Shown: positions 1-13,567 of the stretch, piece after piece
How positions within the stretch are numbered: position 1 is the stretch's first letter
Layout of the letters: each line of letters opens with the position of its first letter
Source: Branchinecta lynchi
Lineage: Eukaryota > Arthropoda > Branchiopoda > Anostraca > Branchinectidae
DNA length: 64,000 nucleotides
NCBI GenBank assembly: GCA_023053575.1
Contig: JAKZAP010000001.1
Coordinates: forward strand, 23,702,533-23,766,532
Reading direction: 5' to 3'
Program-made: the position numbers and the translations under genes
Notes under the pieces: model-generated
The model's input: only the letters and a program-made list of their open reading frames with translations
Told to the model about the DNA's origin: nothing
Databases searched by the model: none

Positions 1-128
1 CAACCCTCGCTCCAACCGGATTCAGGGCAGACCTCACACGACCTCCGAGGGGAAACAGGAGTCAGCAAGCAGCAATGTTGAGGGAGGAGATGGCGAAAGC
101 TGGCACGCCTTGCTCTAAACAAGACCAG
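1..128 (+). CDS. Exon of an unrecognised gene (third from last, partial at left edge)
   Basis: An open frame runs from base 3 to base 128 with no stop and stops exactly at a good donor (CAG then GTAAGA). It gives 42 residues, starting TLAPTGFRADLTRPPRG and ending AKAGTPCSKQDQ. The other two frames contain stops before the donor. The donor falls between codons (phase 0), and the next two exons on this strand are also phase 0, so the three join cleanly into an 89-residue C-terminus. The peptide is rich in Arg, Gln, Ser and Pro with no hydrophobic stretch, which suggests a disordered intracellular tail. I do not recognise the family and give no function. The gene begins left of the window. Confidence 0.6.
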
Positions 129-3100
129 GTAAGACAATTTAAAGCTCGTTGCACTGTTTAGTTTGACAAAGCCTTTCTTCCATATCATGTACGATTTTTC
201 ACGAGGTTTGTTCCTTATTATTTTTTCGGATGAAACAAGGTCTAAATCGGACACAAATTCCCTGATCCAAACACAGTTCAAGAAGCACCTGATTTAACAT
301 GTAAATCTTGACAGAAAAAAAAAATGTGATGCTATGACTCACTATGTAGACTGGGCAACCACCTCGCCAAGGCACTTGGTCGAAAATCGATCGAAAAATC
401 AACCCAGTGAGCGATCGGAATCTTTCATTGTAAAAAAAACTAATTAAGGCAAGAATAATCAAAATACTTACACCTCGTGTCTTTTCCCCAAAGTAAAAAA
501 ATGAAGCGGAGTGTACATGGGTTGGCATGGCAAGTCAGGTTAGGTCAGATCTATGAATTAGCGAATGTCAACATTTTCGTTGGTTATCCTGTACTAATTA
601 GTAATTCATCGTACTAGCCCGGTATGGACATCAGCCGTTCCTGGATGTCATGTAATAGACAGGACCAGGTTTGTCACTATGCAAAGTTACTATCTTCAGT
701 TTATTTATAGACTGAACTGCAATGTTGATGCTCAAACACATTACACAGACTTTAAATGCAACTTGATATTAATCAATGAAGTCCCATGAGCCTTGCTCTA
801 CGTTTAAAATTGGTAATGAATGGGTCGCAACCGAGGTCGCAACACCGAGCAGTAATATTACTCTAGACAAACAGCATAAAGCTATCCACATGGAAGATAA
901 ACGTGCATTAACAGAGCTAAATTCATATACAAGTCAAGTACAAATTTTAATTTATTTGAGTGGTCATTTTCAAGTATATTTAACTGATTTCGATATTTGA
1001 GTTTCTGCTCTATTTTTTCTTTCATTTCTGCCTTCGCCCTTGTCGTGTGTATTTATTGGATCTCGTTTTACTGTCGTCTTTGTTTTTGCTTTTGTGTTCT
1101 TAGTTATTTTTACTATCATCACTTCTGATAGAGGATAAAACATTTATTCATAAATTTCTTCCGTCAAAAGACGTAATTTTCATTTGCTTGATGCCCCTAT
1201 GGGCATTAGTTTAACTATTGTTTCTACTATGATATACCAAAGGTAACGTCAGTGGGGAGGGATTCACGGGCCTTTCGTTTGATCGTTCACTTTTGTTTTA
1301 TTCGTTTTTTCCTTTTTTCCTCATAAGCTTATTAGATGTTACTCTCTTGCTCTCTATTTTCTTTCTTCTTCCTTTTTGTTTTCTCTTGACTTTCCTTTGT
1401 CTGATTTGTTTAACCTGAATTGAAGTTATAGACAACGAGAACAGGTGGAATGTCCACACATCGATTGTTTTCGAAAACTAACGGATGCGATTAATTTTCC
1501 TTGCCCGAAATTAGTCTGTAAAGATTTATCAGGATTCAGGATTGAGATTACTCCGAATTGCAATTTAAGGTAACTTATGGTAATTTGATTTTTCATTCAT
1601 TTTTGCAGTTGCATTATTTGCACGCACAAAACACAATCAAAATAAAATAGACTACTTTTTCTCAAAATCAACCTTTTCCCAAAATTAAACTCAATACGAC
1701 CACATAAATCCTTTTTATCCATCCCTAACACCTATTCTTGGGATCTCAAAACGGAAATGGAGGGATACCTATGACTTCGCAAAAGTTGTCCGTCTGTCCG
1801 TCCGTCTGCCAGCACGATAACTCTCGAAGGGAATGAGATAGTTTGATGATACTTGGTGTGAAGATTCTTTGGGTCAAGGGAAAGGTCAAGTTCGTAGATG
1901 GGCTCCATAGCTGTATATTTAGAAGAGGGGTTTCAAATTAAGGGGCGAAACAATTTTTTTAAAAAGCTAATGAGATGGTCGATTTAGACGTAAAGAGACA
2001 TGCTGAATCCGAATATGAACGTTTTTCCCTCGCCGGACAGGTAGTTCACCCGTAATCCGAAAAAAACCCGGAAAATTTGTCAAAAATAAAAGTTGATTAG
2101 AGTTCGATTGAACGATAGGGAAACATGCTGGATCCGACAATGAAAATCATTTTCTCGCCGGACAAGGAGATCGTCCAGAATCTGGTCAAACCCGAAAAAT
2201 TTGTTAGAAGTAAAAGTTTATTTGAATTTCATTCATTTTCTACCCGGACACATAGTTCGCTACGAATCCGGCTGAAATCGGAAAATTTGTTTAGAGTGGA
2301 AGTTTTATCTGAAGTTTATTAAAGGTTCGACATAGGGGTAAGGAGATATGCTGAATCCGTTTTCGAACTTCAATTTTTTGCAAGACAAGTAGTTCGCCCT
2401 GAATCCGGCCGAAACTGGAAATTTGGCAGAAGTAAGGCAGGAACTTTCGTCAAAGTAGATATGACGCAGGCTAAAGGGGTAAACACACATGCGGAATCCA
2501 TATTTGAACTTGGTCTTCTCAGATGAATACCATTTGTCTTAATCTGTTTCTAAACTTGATTAGTAAAGTGTTCAATAGGAGTCTGGCGAAGACCGGATCT
2601 CTACTAGACCCAGTTGTCTTGATCAAATATTAAATTTTAGGAATCCCATAAAAAACCTTTGGTCTTGTTCAAAAGTGACTCCTCAAATCGACTCAACGGA
2701 GATCACCGAAAATCAAAAGGGAGTCAATGGTGGTGATTATCTGAGCTCCATCCATGGGGGCTTGCGAGAGTGCGGGAAGCGAGTCCCTGGGATAAAAAAA
2801 AATCGCAGGGACAGATTATGCGCCGATATATAATTCCATTCCGTCTGCTCGATCTTTCGCGGTGTCATGCGTTTTTTTTTCTTGTTATCGGGAAGTGTTA
2901 TTATTGCAAACTGCAAACCTGAAAGAAGAAATAGGTGGAAATTGAATAATAATATTTGAAAACTACTATCAATTATGTTCGCTGTCAGCTTGGACTGAAA
3001 GAATATTTATTTGAAAATCCTTTTCTCTGGCTAATAGGCTGTTGAAATAAAAGTTTTCGGCAAGTCTTGCAGCATATGTTGCCTGATGTGGGTTTTAGTG

Positions 3101-6100
3101 TTTTCTTCGGTGATCGTTCACTGTAAGAATATGTTCAAATAAGCATACTTCTACTGTAACTTAACTAAATAAAACGGTACAGAAAAGATCAACAATCCGG
3201 TCCAAGGAATCACTACCTTCCAAACCAACGGACCGACGGCCAACGGAGAGAAGACGGCTTACGAAATTGACGAAACCTATGACGCGCCTCTTGAGTACAA
3301 CGGAAAAAAAGAAAAAAAAAGAAAATGGCGCGAATGAAAATATTTAAAAACACAATCATTAAATAAATTTACATTCTTTACATACAAAATTAACTGCTGG
3401 TTGGTGGTAGCTATATCTCGAGGTCTACCCTTGCCAATTATGAAGGGCCAACATATCGCTGGAACCGAGGGGTTGCCCATTCTCAATTTTGGTGCAAACC
3501 AAGTGCCCGGTGCCCACCATTTAAAATCTTCATATTTAGAAGCCTTGAAGGATGAGTTGCTTAATTTATAGAAGGCAACACTGTTGTAGACTGCTGCCGG
3601 GTCGGTACCCGGGAAAGGGTGTGCATCAAGTGCCGAGGATGGATAGCCCCTCATCTGAAATAAATGTCAGCTGACATATCTGTTTCGCGCCATCGAACAG
3701 GGTTTTTAATCAGTTTAGCCTGAAGGAACACTATTAAAAATACTGTCCATATCCAAGAGGAATTCAAGTAAAATAACTGAGTATTTATACCTTTGCCTCC
3801 TCAGTGCTAGAAAAGAATGTTTACGGGGGTCTTCATTTGCTTGGTTAATGGCCCTCTTCTATGGATCACTTCCAGTAGAACACATCTTAGTTTTGGACTA
3901 TTACATCGGCAACTTGCGCTCCGCCCCGCTTTGTCTGACAACTCAGTTTCTACTAGCAGTACCTCTTTCGATCTAGCAACCCCTCTCGAAAGCGATGATT
4001 AATAATTTATTGAAACACAAACCCGGGTAAACTTGACACTGTTATTTGTTGACACTTGTCATCTCCCTTTCATTAATCAAATGACCCCTATTTCTCACCA
4101 GCAGGATATCCCTATCTTGAGACCACCGGCACTATAACCCTTTGCTACTTTTCCTCACGCCCCCCTCACATCCTATTACAAGTTGATGGGTGTTAGTGAT
4201 AACAGTGGACATAGGAGTGGATTGTCATTAGATCCGCCGTCCGGGTGATGAGTTGAGCAAACATTCTAATTTCTGAGCCCGACCGCCCGTCAGAAAGGGG
4301 TGTCACCCCGACGGGGTGATATCTTAATTCGAAGCGGAAATCAGAATCGGCATGCCGCGTTTCCGCTTCATAGATAATTATTATAATAATACATCGTTCT
4401 GCCCTATCTATATACATAAGTGGTGAAGAAAGCTATAAAGAATGAATAGTAAAGAACGGAAATGAAAATTATATTCATGGCGCTAAAACAGCATAGATTT
4501 TGTTTCGGCGATTTTTCGGCCCTTTCTTGCAAGGGCCCTTTTCGGGTCGTAGCCAGAAGAAAGAGCCTGTAGTCAATGAAAAAAAAATTGAGAAAAAGTA
4601 AAATAAGAAAATGAGAAATCAAACACTTGTCTCGGTGTCTACATGTTAGGGAGTCTTGCGGTTCTTTCTCCAAAAGCGGAAAAGGGAGTCGGGGTAGTCC
4701 GCTCGACACGTTTTCGCTTCACAGATAAGTATTGCAATAATGAAAGATTTTGCCTTGTCTGTATGCGTAAGAAATACGCATTCAAACATTGTACAGAAAA
4801 TGAGAAACAAGCATTTCTCTTCACATTCTGTAATCTGTACTTTGGTATTTTGTTTCTCTAGAAAATGTGCTGCTGACTTGCTGCTTGATTTTTTTATTTG
4901 TTTAATATCGCTAAAGCGTAGCATGACGTTTAGACTTGTCATCGTCAATATAATACAAAAATGAGAAACTATTGAAAACAAAATAATAAACTCTTGACAT
5001 AGAAATTAACTTAGGTCTATGTTCGCAGAACTCTTTCGCGAGCATTAGAGTAAAATGCAGATGAGATTGAATTGGCAAGGGTTCTCGTCATATTTGACAG
5101 TGCTAAATGGATACGTCAGTTGCATTTTATTAGGGCAATATTTCGGCCCTTCTTGGCAAGGGTCCTCTCCAGTCTCAAGCCGCTCAAGCTGGCAAATACA
5201 CTTCATTCAAGCTGAAGCCCAAGCTGACTGCGAATCATATTTGAAAGTGCAAAACGGATACGTCAACTAGCTGAGCAGCTAGCTCAGCTATGTACAATAT
5301 AAATACTTATGTATTTATGTAAACACATTCAACGTTGGCGCATGTATATGCATCTATATATGTATGTCTGTATTGCATGGTCTTTATGGCGTCCCTGTTA
5401 TATTTGTCAGTGATTTTTTGTTCAGTTTTAGCTTTCTGAGATTGAAAATGAACTTACTTTTCCAGCCAGGCCCGTATACAGGAATTTATTTCGGGGGGGG
5501 GGGGGGGGGTTGCCTGCTGGTCGGATAAAAAAGGACAAAAAACACATAGATCAGAGGGAAAAGCCTATAAAAATGATTATTTTGTATGTTTCGGGGGGGG
5601 GGGGATGAAAACATCACACGTTGGTACTGGTATCAACGGCATCCCATTTCAGCTTCCACTCGACGGCTTCCCACTCCTCATCAACGGATTTTTTTAAACA
5701 TTCAACTGTTTCACAGTTTACTGTTTTTTCGGAGAGGGAATTCCAAGGAAGTACTGTTCTGGTAGAGACAAATTGATGTCTGATTCTTTTTGAGGCATGG
5801 CTTTTTTTTATTCTTCTACTGTGTCCACGTGTTTTGGTGGCTGGGTTTGGTGTGAAGACTTTGGGAGACTGGCTAGTCTGGAAGATCTTATAGGCCTGGA
5901 TGACGTCTCCTCTTTTCTTCTGTATGTTAGAGTTGGGAGGTTTAACCTCTGCAGTCGCTCACTGTACGGAAGATCCTTCATTTTTGAGGCTCGCTTCTGC
6001 ACACGTTAAAGGAGGAATTTATCCTTTTTGAAAGCAGAACTGGCAACAACCATACCAAACTCGAGCCTTGGCCTGATCAAATATGATTCGCAGTCAGCTT

Positions 6101-7000
6101 GGGCTGAAGGTACAAGGAATATTTATGGGTCCTCGTCCGCCGTAGTTAGACGAAACGAGCCGGATTGCAAGGTACAACGAACCTGATTACAGGTACATTT
6201 CATTTAGCTGTGGCCTGACGAGGATCCTTGCCGAGAAGGGTCGAAATTCCAGTAGAGGAAATCCTAGTGACCAATCGGTTTAGCGCCGTCAAGATTTGAA
6301 GTTAGCTTGGGCTGAGGGGGTACTTCTTAAAGGACCCCTCGCACTATTTACTCTTCAACTTTAAAGTATTTTAAAATATTTGAATACTTTAAAACTATGC
6401 TGTGCTTTCAAGAAATAACCCAAGGTTTTGTCTGTTAAGCCTTTTCCGAGATCCGTTGACTTGTAGCGAACACAAGGAAACAATTTACATAACCGGCTTT
6501 TCTGATGGAAAAACTTCTCGCAGACAACCGTCGACAGCGTGATACACATTGAAGGTAGAAAACACGGCAAGTGAGAAAATCAGCATGGCTTTCTTAGAGG
6601 GGTTAAAATGTACCGTACGAAATTGGGGTCTCCGGGTTTAGAAATATATGGAGTGATTATGGAAGTACGTTGCATTAGTATTATATGTGAGACAGGTCCT
6701 TTAAGACATATTTTAAATGGTGCCGTATCTTTTAATTTATGGTGCAGTATAACTTTGCCTAAAAGAAGTAAAATAATTCTGCCGCCGTCTTTTAGCTTGC
6801 ACAAGTCTATCTTCTTGGGTCGAACATACTTCTTGATTGTCATAAGACACTGTTAATCAATATCAAATAACTCGTCTAAGAAACGATAAGATAATTCCGC
6901 TGGAATGTTGGTAATATGGTAATATATTTTCTCGACTATAGATGACTTCGAACTTCGCAGCGAGGTAGTAATTGGTAAAAATGTATTTTTTGTGTTTCAG
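129..7000 (+). other. Intron of the unrecognised plus-strand gene, with repeats
   Basis: No exon could be supported here. It holds a copy of the repeat with the GTCCGTCTGTC block and 137-bp-like units (about 1735-2663), two diverged direct repeats around 4310-4420 and 4660-4780, a poly-G-bearing element (about 5466-5605), and degenerate hammerhead-like copies near 5133-5176 and 6215-6250. Bases 129-1734 and 2664-4200 are AT-rich with nothing I can name. Confidence 0.4.
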
Positions 7001-7057
7001 GTGTCAGAAGTTGGAAGCTCGGACAATCTGCGGCCGTTCGACTCTGCAAAACCCTCG
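7001..7057 (+). CDS. Internal exon of the unrecognised gene (57 nt)
   Basis: A strong acceptor (TTTTTTGTGTTTCAG) precedes this exon and a strong donor (GTAAGT) follows it. The 57 bases read in phase 0 as 19 residues, VSEVGSSDNLRPFDSAKPS, with no stop. The phase matches the donor at 128 and the acceptor at 8288. The peptide is polar and Ser/Pro-rich like the rest of the tail. No domain is recognised. It could be a cassette exon, since leaving it out would also keep the frame. Confidence 0.6.
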
Positions 7058-8288
7058 GTAAGTATCTCTTGCCGCTAGTGTCACAGTTTGATCTGTAACA
7101 TATTATCAAGAAAAAATGACTGGTATTTAATTCAAATATAGTAGATATGCTCTAACAATAAGTAGATATACTCCAAGGTTTACATGCAATCGCTCAGCAA
7201 ACTAACACCGCAATTACCGCAGTGAAGCACATGTATCATGCATTTGCTTACACAAGAATCAACTTGTCTGGAGATTATCTTCCGTAACTGTTGGTTCTCA
7301 GCTACGTGACATCATCTTCACTGCTAAGCCCAGGGCTTTTAAACACAAGCTGAAATCTCATATGGGACTTGCTAGGGTAGTTTGCACTTAGCACGTCAGT
7401 ATCCAGCAATTTATTTTTTTTGGGGGGGGAGGCTTGCCCGAGGGTCGGACCAAATTAAAAGTACAAAAATGGCATAGATTGGAGGTTAAACCCTATGAAA
7501 AAACAATTGTTTGTGTATATTTCGATTGGAGGTTAAACCCTATAAAAAAAACAATTATTTTGTATATTTCGGGGGAAGGGGGGGGTCGAACCCCATTAGC
7601 CCCCCTGGATACGGTCCTGGCAGTTAGTTTGTACTTCAGCTAAGGGTTACATACGGTCCGGACACATACATAACACTGTAAGAAAAACTCCCCGCTTTCA
7701 GATAAATTAATCTGCAGCCTTTTGCATTCTAGCCTTTTAATCCTCCAACGGATTTTAAATGTCCGAACTCGGTATAAAATTCTCCGAATTCGAGGGCTCG
7801 CAATAAGTATAGAGTCCGATGTAGCAGCGACTTTGTACAATAAAAGGGGACATCTTCTAGGAGTGCTCTCGCCAACTTCCATCCGGAATCGGATCCCACG
7901 TTCCTATGATCCATACCTGTAAATGAGCAAGTAGGGCTTGTGACTGTCCTGCTTACGTCCTAATCCGTCCAGTCTAAGCGAGCCACACGAATTTTGGTAC
8001 CCCTCCCCTTCTACCTCCCCCAATACTCAGACTTCTGGATAGGGACAGTTTACCAGTTAAAAGGTCTATACTACAACGTTTCTGCTTAAAATTGGACGCC
8101 TACAAAGAGCCTATTACAACTTATTCATTAGTTTGTGATTGGTGAAAGAGGAAGATGTTGCTGTCATGGGTTAACCTTTTTTGGAGACTGTAACCTCGAT
8201 CATTAGTGGTGGTGCGTCTGCTCAACCGTCGTCCGCTGTTTAAACCTATAATATGCTTTCGTTTCTAATGCGTACGTTTTCCGTTTAG
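7058..8288 (+). other. Intron of the unrecognised gene
   Basis: Contains a copy of the poly-G-bearing element at about 7420-7622. It has the same internal block seen near 5530-5605 and 52070-52130, ending in a long G run. The remaining sequence shows nothing I can name. Confidence 0.4.
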
Positions 8289-8378
8289 GAAAGCCCCTCC
8301 GCCGACGTTGCAAAACTCAGCAGTTCAAGAGGAAGGACTGGCTGGCCCCAATATGTCTGGGCGCAGGAACTAAAATAG
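8289..8378 (+). CDS. Last coding exon of the unrecognised gene
   Basis: The acceptor is CGTTTTCCGTTTAG. The open frame continues in phase 0 for 29 residues, ending RTGWPQYVWAQELK before a TAG at 8376-8378. Joined to the two exons upstream it gives a C-terminal segment of 42+19+29 residues, partial at its N-terminal side. The aromatic end (WPQYVW) is distinctive after a Ser-rich, otherwise polar tail, and might be a binding motif, but that is inference. No polyadenylation signal stands out within 200 bases; AATAAA-like words occur further down (for example about 9675). Three strong splice sites in one phase argue that this is a real gene end. Confidence 0.6.
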   Translation, partial: ESPSADVAKLSSSRGRTGWPQYVWAQELK

Positions 8379-9490
8379 TTGTGTCTAAATAGTTCATCGC
8401 CCTCTAGCCCCTGGTCCACCCTGACCGCTTCAGTCAAGTTCCATTTTTCCACACCCGTGACAGTGCAATCGGAAATGCTCTGGCAAAAGTTATAATTTCT
8501 TAAAGTTAAACCATAGCGTCAAGATAAACGCAAGCGTTATCAGACTGTTTTGACGCGAAAGGGGTGTGCAACGATTTAGCCCAGAACGCAGTCTGTGTAA
8601 ACCAGGGGCAAATCCGAGAAGTTGCTTCACTTTTATTGCGGCTCCGAAAGTTTGTTTTCTTTTATATTATCTTAGGAATATCGTACTGTATAAATATTAC
8701 TGTTAACAAGTTTCTGTTTCTGGTAGTCGTTTGCCGTAGTAACTGACGGAATAGGTAAGAAGTCAATCATTTAAAGTTTAACCGAAAAGGGCCGGGATAG
8801 GATCAGCTAGTTACCCATCACTTATTCACTTAAATTGGCTTGAAGGCTCACTGGAAATGCGTCACCTCGCTGTTCCGCTATTTACGAATGATCGATTTTC
8901 AAATAGTGGAATTTCCGTGGGGTTTGTGGTACCTCTATGCGCTTGTATTTTTGAACGAGAAAGACTACGAGAAAGATTTATGATTTTTTTTTCCACCAAT
9001 CTCACCATTGCCCACTGAAAAGCCGAGTTTATGTTGAGATTAAAGTTTCCCGCGTCATAGTAGAATGTACGCTGTGGAGACGGCCGCAGATATTTTGAAT
9101 GTCAAAACCGGAACAGACAGAGGACAAAAAAAATCCCTTTGCAGAATCAAAATAATTCAGTGCATTCAGTTAAATGAAACAAAAATAAGTTGGCTTTTCA
9201 GGTAAACTTTAAGTACGCTCGATGCCTTGGAGAAGATTATTGAATAATCGTAATTGCTAGCATGAGTATTTTAGGATTTCCCAATAACTTCCGAAGGTTT
9301 TTTTTATGTGTTTATGTTCCATTATACATATTTTTTTTTTTACAACGTCCTTGATAACAAATCTCGGTCCGCTCATCCCTGGTTTGGCAAAAGAGTTTGA
9401 CTGGGGCAAAAGAATTTGAACTAGGACGAGTGTTGGCCCCGAGTACAAATCCTCACTGAGACGATTTAGTCTGTGGGTAGAACTTGTGGC

Positions 9491-9850
9491 TAGTGTTGGG
9501 CGATATTTCGGTTTTCGATATGTCGATATTTTCACTTTGACATTTGATAATCGATTTATCGGTATCGATATTTCGGTACTATGTTTTGCTGTAGTTTAGG
9601 TAAGTCTCGTTTCGCCAAAATTTAAAAACAAGATTGTCATAAAATAACATCTTGCGTCATCTCATACTTCAAATAAAGAAATACTGAAATACGAAGCTCC
9701 AATTTTGGATATGTTAATGTAACTTATGTTGTATCATTTGCGATAATTATAAATGTGCAAATACCGTTTTCGATAACAATATTTATGTTTCGAATACGAT
9801 ATCGATATTTGGTCCGATATATTTTTATTGATATCGAATATCGCCCACTA
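9491..9850. mobile_element. Short hAT-like inverted-repeat element (MITE), 360 bp
   Basis: The left end reads TAGTGTTGGGCGATATT and the right end is its near reverse complement, ending AATATCGCCCACTA. The flanks are CTTGTGGC (9483-9490) and CTTGTTGC (9851-9858), an 8-bp duplication with one mismatch. An 8-bp duplication with ends of this kind is typical of hAT elements. The inside is AT-rich with many CGATATCG-type palindromes and has no coding frame, so the element is non-autonomous. Confidence 0.75.
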
Positions 9851-12529
9851 CTTGTTGCCACAAGAATTGTTTAACTATAGCGAGTGGCCCCTATGAACGA
9901 GTTTGTTGTGCTTGGAGTGTTTGTGTAGCCCTCTCTATGACTGTTCGCGGTCAAAATATGGCTACTTTAAGCCCTAATGGCAGCTTTCGTCAAGGGCTGA
10001 TGCATTATTCGTACATATCGTGTAGGAAACAGACATGTTTACTGTCAAACGATGGTGCAGAACTCTAAAACTCCAGGTGAGTCTCATTCGTGAGTCTCAT
10101 TGGTGACATTGAATATGGTAGCCTAGAAATCGCTTATAAAGAAAAGTATGAAATATCTGTGGAGAAAAGATCTTACTGCGTTGAACGGCTGGCCTCAAGT
10201 ACAGACTTCGTCACCCCCACCCCCCTCTGTCAGGTGACACCAGGGGATGGAAACTGATGGTGTCTGCACCGCAACGTTATCGCATCTTACTATCAACGCG
10301 TTCTTGGTACTGCGTAAAAAAGGACTGACCGAAGGACTGACCTTCATCAGATTTCCCTCGAAAACAAATAAAAAACATAGTGCAAGTCGTTTTTTTTCTT
10401 TTCTTATGTCGCTTAGAATGCGCTAACTCCACGCAATCCAAACGACACTACGCTCTGATCTATTTTGTGCGAAAACGAGCAAAAGACAAAAGCGATATTT
10501 TCAGAAATACTTTTCGGTTTCTGAGAATTCGGTATTTTTTCACATATCTTCCTTTCAGTTTAAGGTGCTTTCGCTATTAATGTTTTAAATACTGTCACTT
10601 GATGGGGCCCAACTAGGACTCGCTCCCCCCCCCCCCATGTCAGCTGAGACCCATTTCTCGGTATCTCTGTGATGGGCTCATCTGGATCATGAAAATGTAT
10701 AATTTACTTTAAGGACTTCACTTTTAAGCAAAACCCTTGAGGCAAAAGTTATCATGGAGCCTTGATGATCATGAATATGTATCGACGTTTTGTACCATCG
10801 AATATATATATATATTTGGTAAAAGTGTTTTTTCCAATTTGCGGTTATGATGCGCATTTTCAGGGACCTCGAAGCCTATTTTCTAAGCAACACACGTGAG
10901 TCAAAAACTATCATGGGCCTATGGGATAATGAAAATGTATACTTTGCTTAAAAGTACTTTTTTTTTTTATCGGGAAGTGACAATTTCTAAGCCAATCTTG
11001 TCGATTCTCTAATGTTCCAGCCAAGTTCCATAGTCCTAGCTCATCTGAAAGTACCTTAACTCGTGATCACCGGAATTCACCCCCCCCCCCCCCTGCAACT
11101 CCCCCACAGTGCCCCAATCCGGTCCGATTCTGTCATTGGTGTTCCTAGTTCTTGTGCTTATTCTTCCCACAAGTTTCTGCCAATCGCTCCGCTCTAAGCG
11201 TGTCACAAGGCTTCCGGTTCTCCCCTCTACTCTCCCCCACATTCATCGTATCCGGTCCGGACTTGAAATGGGACATCAAGACACAACTTCTTTCCAAATA
11301 TGAAGTTTCATTAAGATCCGATCACCCGTTTGAAACTTAGACATACCTCAAGATTCCGTATTCCCTCTCCCTCCACTCCCCCACGATGATCGGATCCTTG
11401 AACTGACTATTTCCAAACTAATCTGGTCTGGTCTTTGTTATTTGTGCCAAGTTCCATTGTCCTAGCCCACCTGGAAGTACCTTAACTCCGGATCACCGGA
11501 ATTCCAGACCCCTGCATTTATGCATTTATGGAACTTGCAGCTTCGCTCAAGGGCTATATACCGATCACTTTTCGGTCTGTCGGTCTGTGAGGGGAGAACT
11601 GGAAATCTTGTGACCTCTTATAGTGGATCGATCGGGATTCGAGTCCTGTCAAGTCCTGTCAATCAACTCAGTAAAAATCAAATCCCAATATATCAATCGA
11701 AATCTCCTTTATTTCTAAACTCTTCCACGGTCTTCCACGGTCTAGCTGATTGTTGTTTTTTCGTCAAAACAAAAACGAGGAAGTCAGGATCCCTGTTCAT
11801 TTTGTTTTCTTCTTCTTCTTCCTGAAGACAGGATCCGTGTCCTGCGGCGGAAGACTTGTTCTAAATAAATCGATCAAAATCTCGTTTATTTCTAAATTTC
11901 TTACACTGTCTAGCCGACTTTTTTTTTGTCAAAACAAAACTAATAGTTCAGAAATTGACATAGATGATCAGTTTATAGAATTAGAAGTAGAAATTTAAAA
12001 GTGAACACACCCCGTTAAGAATTATTTTTTCTTTCATTTCTTGCATGAGACAGATGTCCCGTACGTCTTCCCATAGGGCACTTGTTAGGTCGTTCCATGT
12101 CAGTTGGCGTTGCACTTACTCATCGATATAAACTTCACTAGTAGATTTCCCTATTCTTTATTTGACATTTCAAAACGTTTAATTAATGGGTCTATTAGGA
12201 CAGTTTTATTCTTTTACGGCAGTCTAGAACTTCACTCGGGGCGGAATAATGGCGCCGCATTCGAGTGCTCTTGCTGATTTATGTGCTCGAACCCCCAAGC
12301 ATTGTTCCCACGGGATTCGGCGTACTTCGACTGATGGAGCTGTGTTCCAATAGGTATGGAGGAAGTAGTCTTCTGACCACAAGGACCTAAGGACCATCAA
12401 AGTCCCCCTAACCACCACGTCACTATCAAAAGAGTCCCAAGAAATCAAAATGCAACTATACAAAACCAAGTTCAGCCTGATAAGAGCAGCTGAACTTGAC
12501 GATGAGGTCTAGAAAAGCAAACACGAAGA

Positions 12530-12805
12530 ACATTTTCCACCTTACTTACAATAATAACTACTATACTAGTATAACTATAACTAACTAAACTTGTTCCAGC
12601 CTTCTCAAAATAGTAACTAATAGCAACTATTTGCTTACCACGCTCGGGAGCGTAGTAGCATGGCAACTACAATCTCTGTGAAGTGACTGGCCCAATTTCG
12701 TGGCACGGTACTTGGCCAAAAATAGAAAAATGTGGTCCAGCCTTGACGCCGAGAATCCAGGAACCCTAACCTCATGCGCATTAACTACAGTAAGTAGGGT
12801 GGAAC
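12530..12805. mobile_element. Diverged copy of the GAGCGTGTTCCA inverted-repeat element
   Basis: The right end (GTAAGTAGGGTGGAACAC) and the internal block (CTCGGGAGCGTAGTA, TTGACGCC) match the two better copies at 47561 and 57730. The left end is eroded (about TTTTCCACCTTACTT). No coding frame. Confidence 0.6.
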
Positions 12806-12869
12806 ACCACCGAAATATGCCAGTATTGAAGGAAGTCTAACGGTCGCGAGTAACAAAGGAAGAAGCACT

Positions 12870-13060
12870 GAAGATAATACTCTATATCCAAAACACGCCA
12901 TTGATCCTCAGGAAGAAGGAGTAAGCGTGTCCGTACTACTCAAACTCAACGACTCAAATTATGTGCCAATCAATCACCGCGATCTTTGGGAGCAGGTGTG
13001 ACACCACTTCTGCCTTTCTTCCGCTGGCTACCCGGAGAGGGCGGAGATTTTGCATCGGAG
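12870..13060 (+). repeat. Dispersed repeat, copy 1 of 3
   Basis: Shares long stretches with 14350-14565 and, inverted, with 20105-20305, including CAGGAAGAAGGAGTAAGC, AATCACCGCGATCTTTGGGA and CCGGAGAGG. Two copies read as a similar short peptide (ending NHRDLWEQ) but the third does not keep the frame, so I treat it as non-coding. Confidence 0.6.
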
Positions 13061-13338
13061 ATTTTGCAAGGAGAGATAGTCATCAAGACGGGTCTCTTTC
13101 CTTTTAAAATATTTTTAATTATGTTGTTAGTTTTCTTTGTTTTGTTTTCAGAAAGTGTGTTGAATGTGTACTTTTTGCTTTGTATATCATTTTTTGGTTT
13201 GCATCATGGCCCGTTGGGCTTTCCATGTAAAATACATACATACATACAGACATCGCCCTGACGTAGCACAAGAAATCAGAAGAAAAACACATGAAAATGT
13301 TCTTGTTCTAAAGGCCAACGAAAATACTGAAAATCGAA

Positions 13339-13379
13339 GCGAATATTTCGGGATGACAACTGCCTCCCTTCTTCAGCGC
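13339..13379 (-). ncRNA. Candidate minimal hammerhead ribozyme, foldback left arm
   Basis: Read on the minus strand: stem I GCG, core CTGAAGA, a hairpin that can pair as GGGA with TCCC, then GAAATATT and CGC closing stem I. The order stem I, CUGANGA, stem II, GAAA, very short stem III (A-U around two bases), cleavage position, stem I is that of a type I hammerhead. The stem II bases differ from the right-arm copy yet still pair, which supports a folded RNA. Activity is not shown. Confidence 0.5.
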
Positions 13380-13567
13380 AGACGAGGAAAAATGCAAAGA
13401 AAGTGGAAGAAGGTCATCAAACGAGACAAACCAAAACAAAGCGTTAATTAAACACGAGCCACTCACCAATACCTGCGAATAACAATTACAACACTGTTCT
13501 CGCTTGGTACTAGCGAGCTTTGTTTTGGTTTGTCTCGTTTGATGATCTTCCTCGAAATTTTCCGTCT

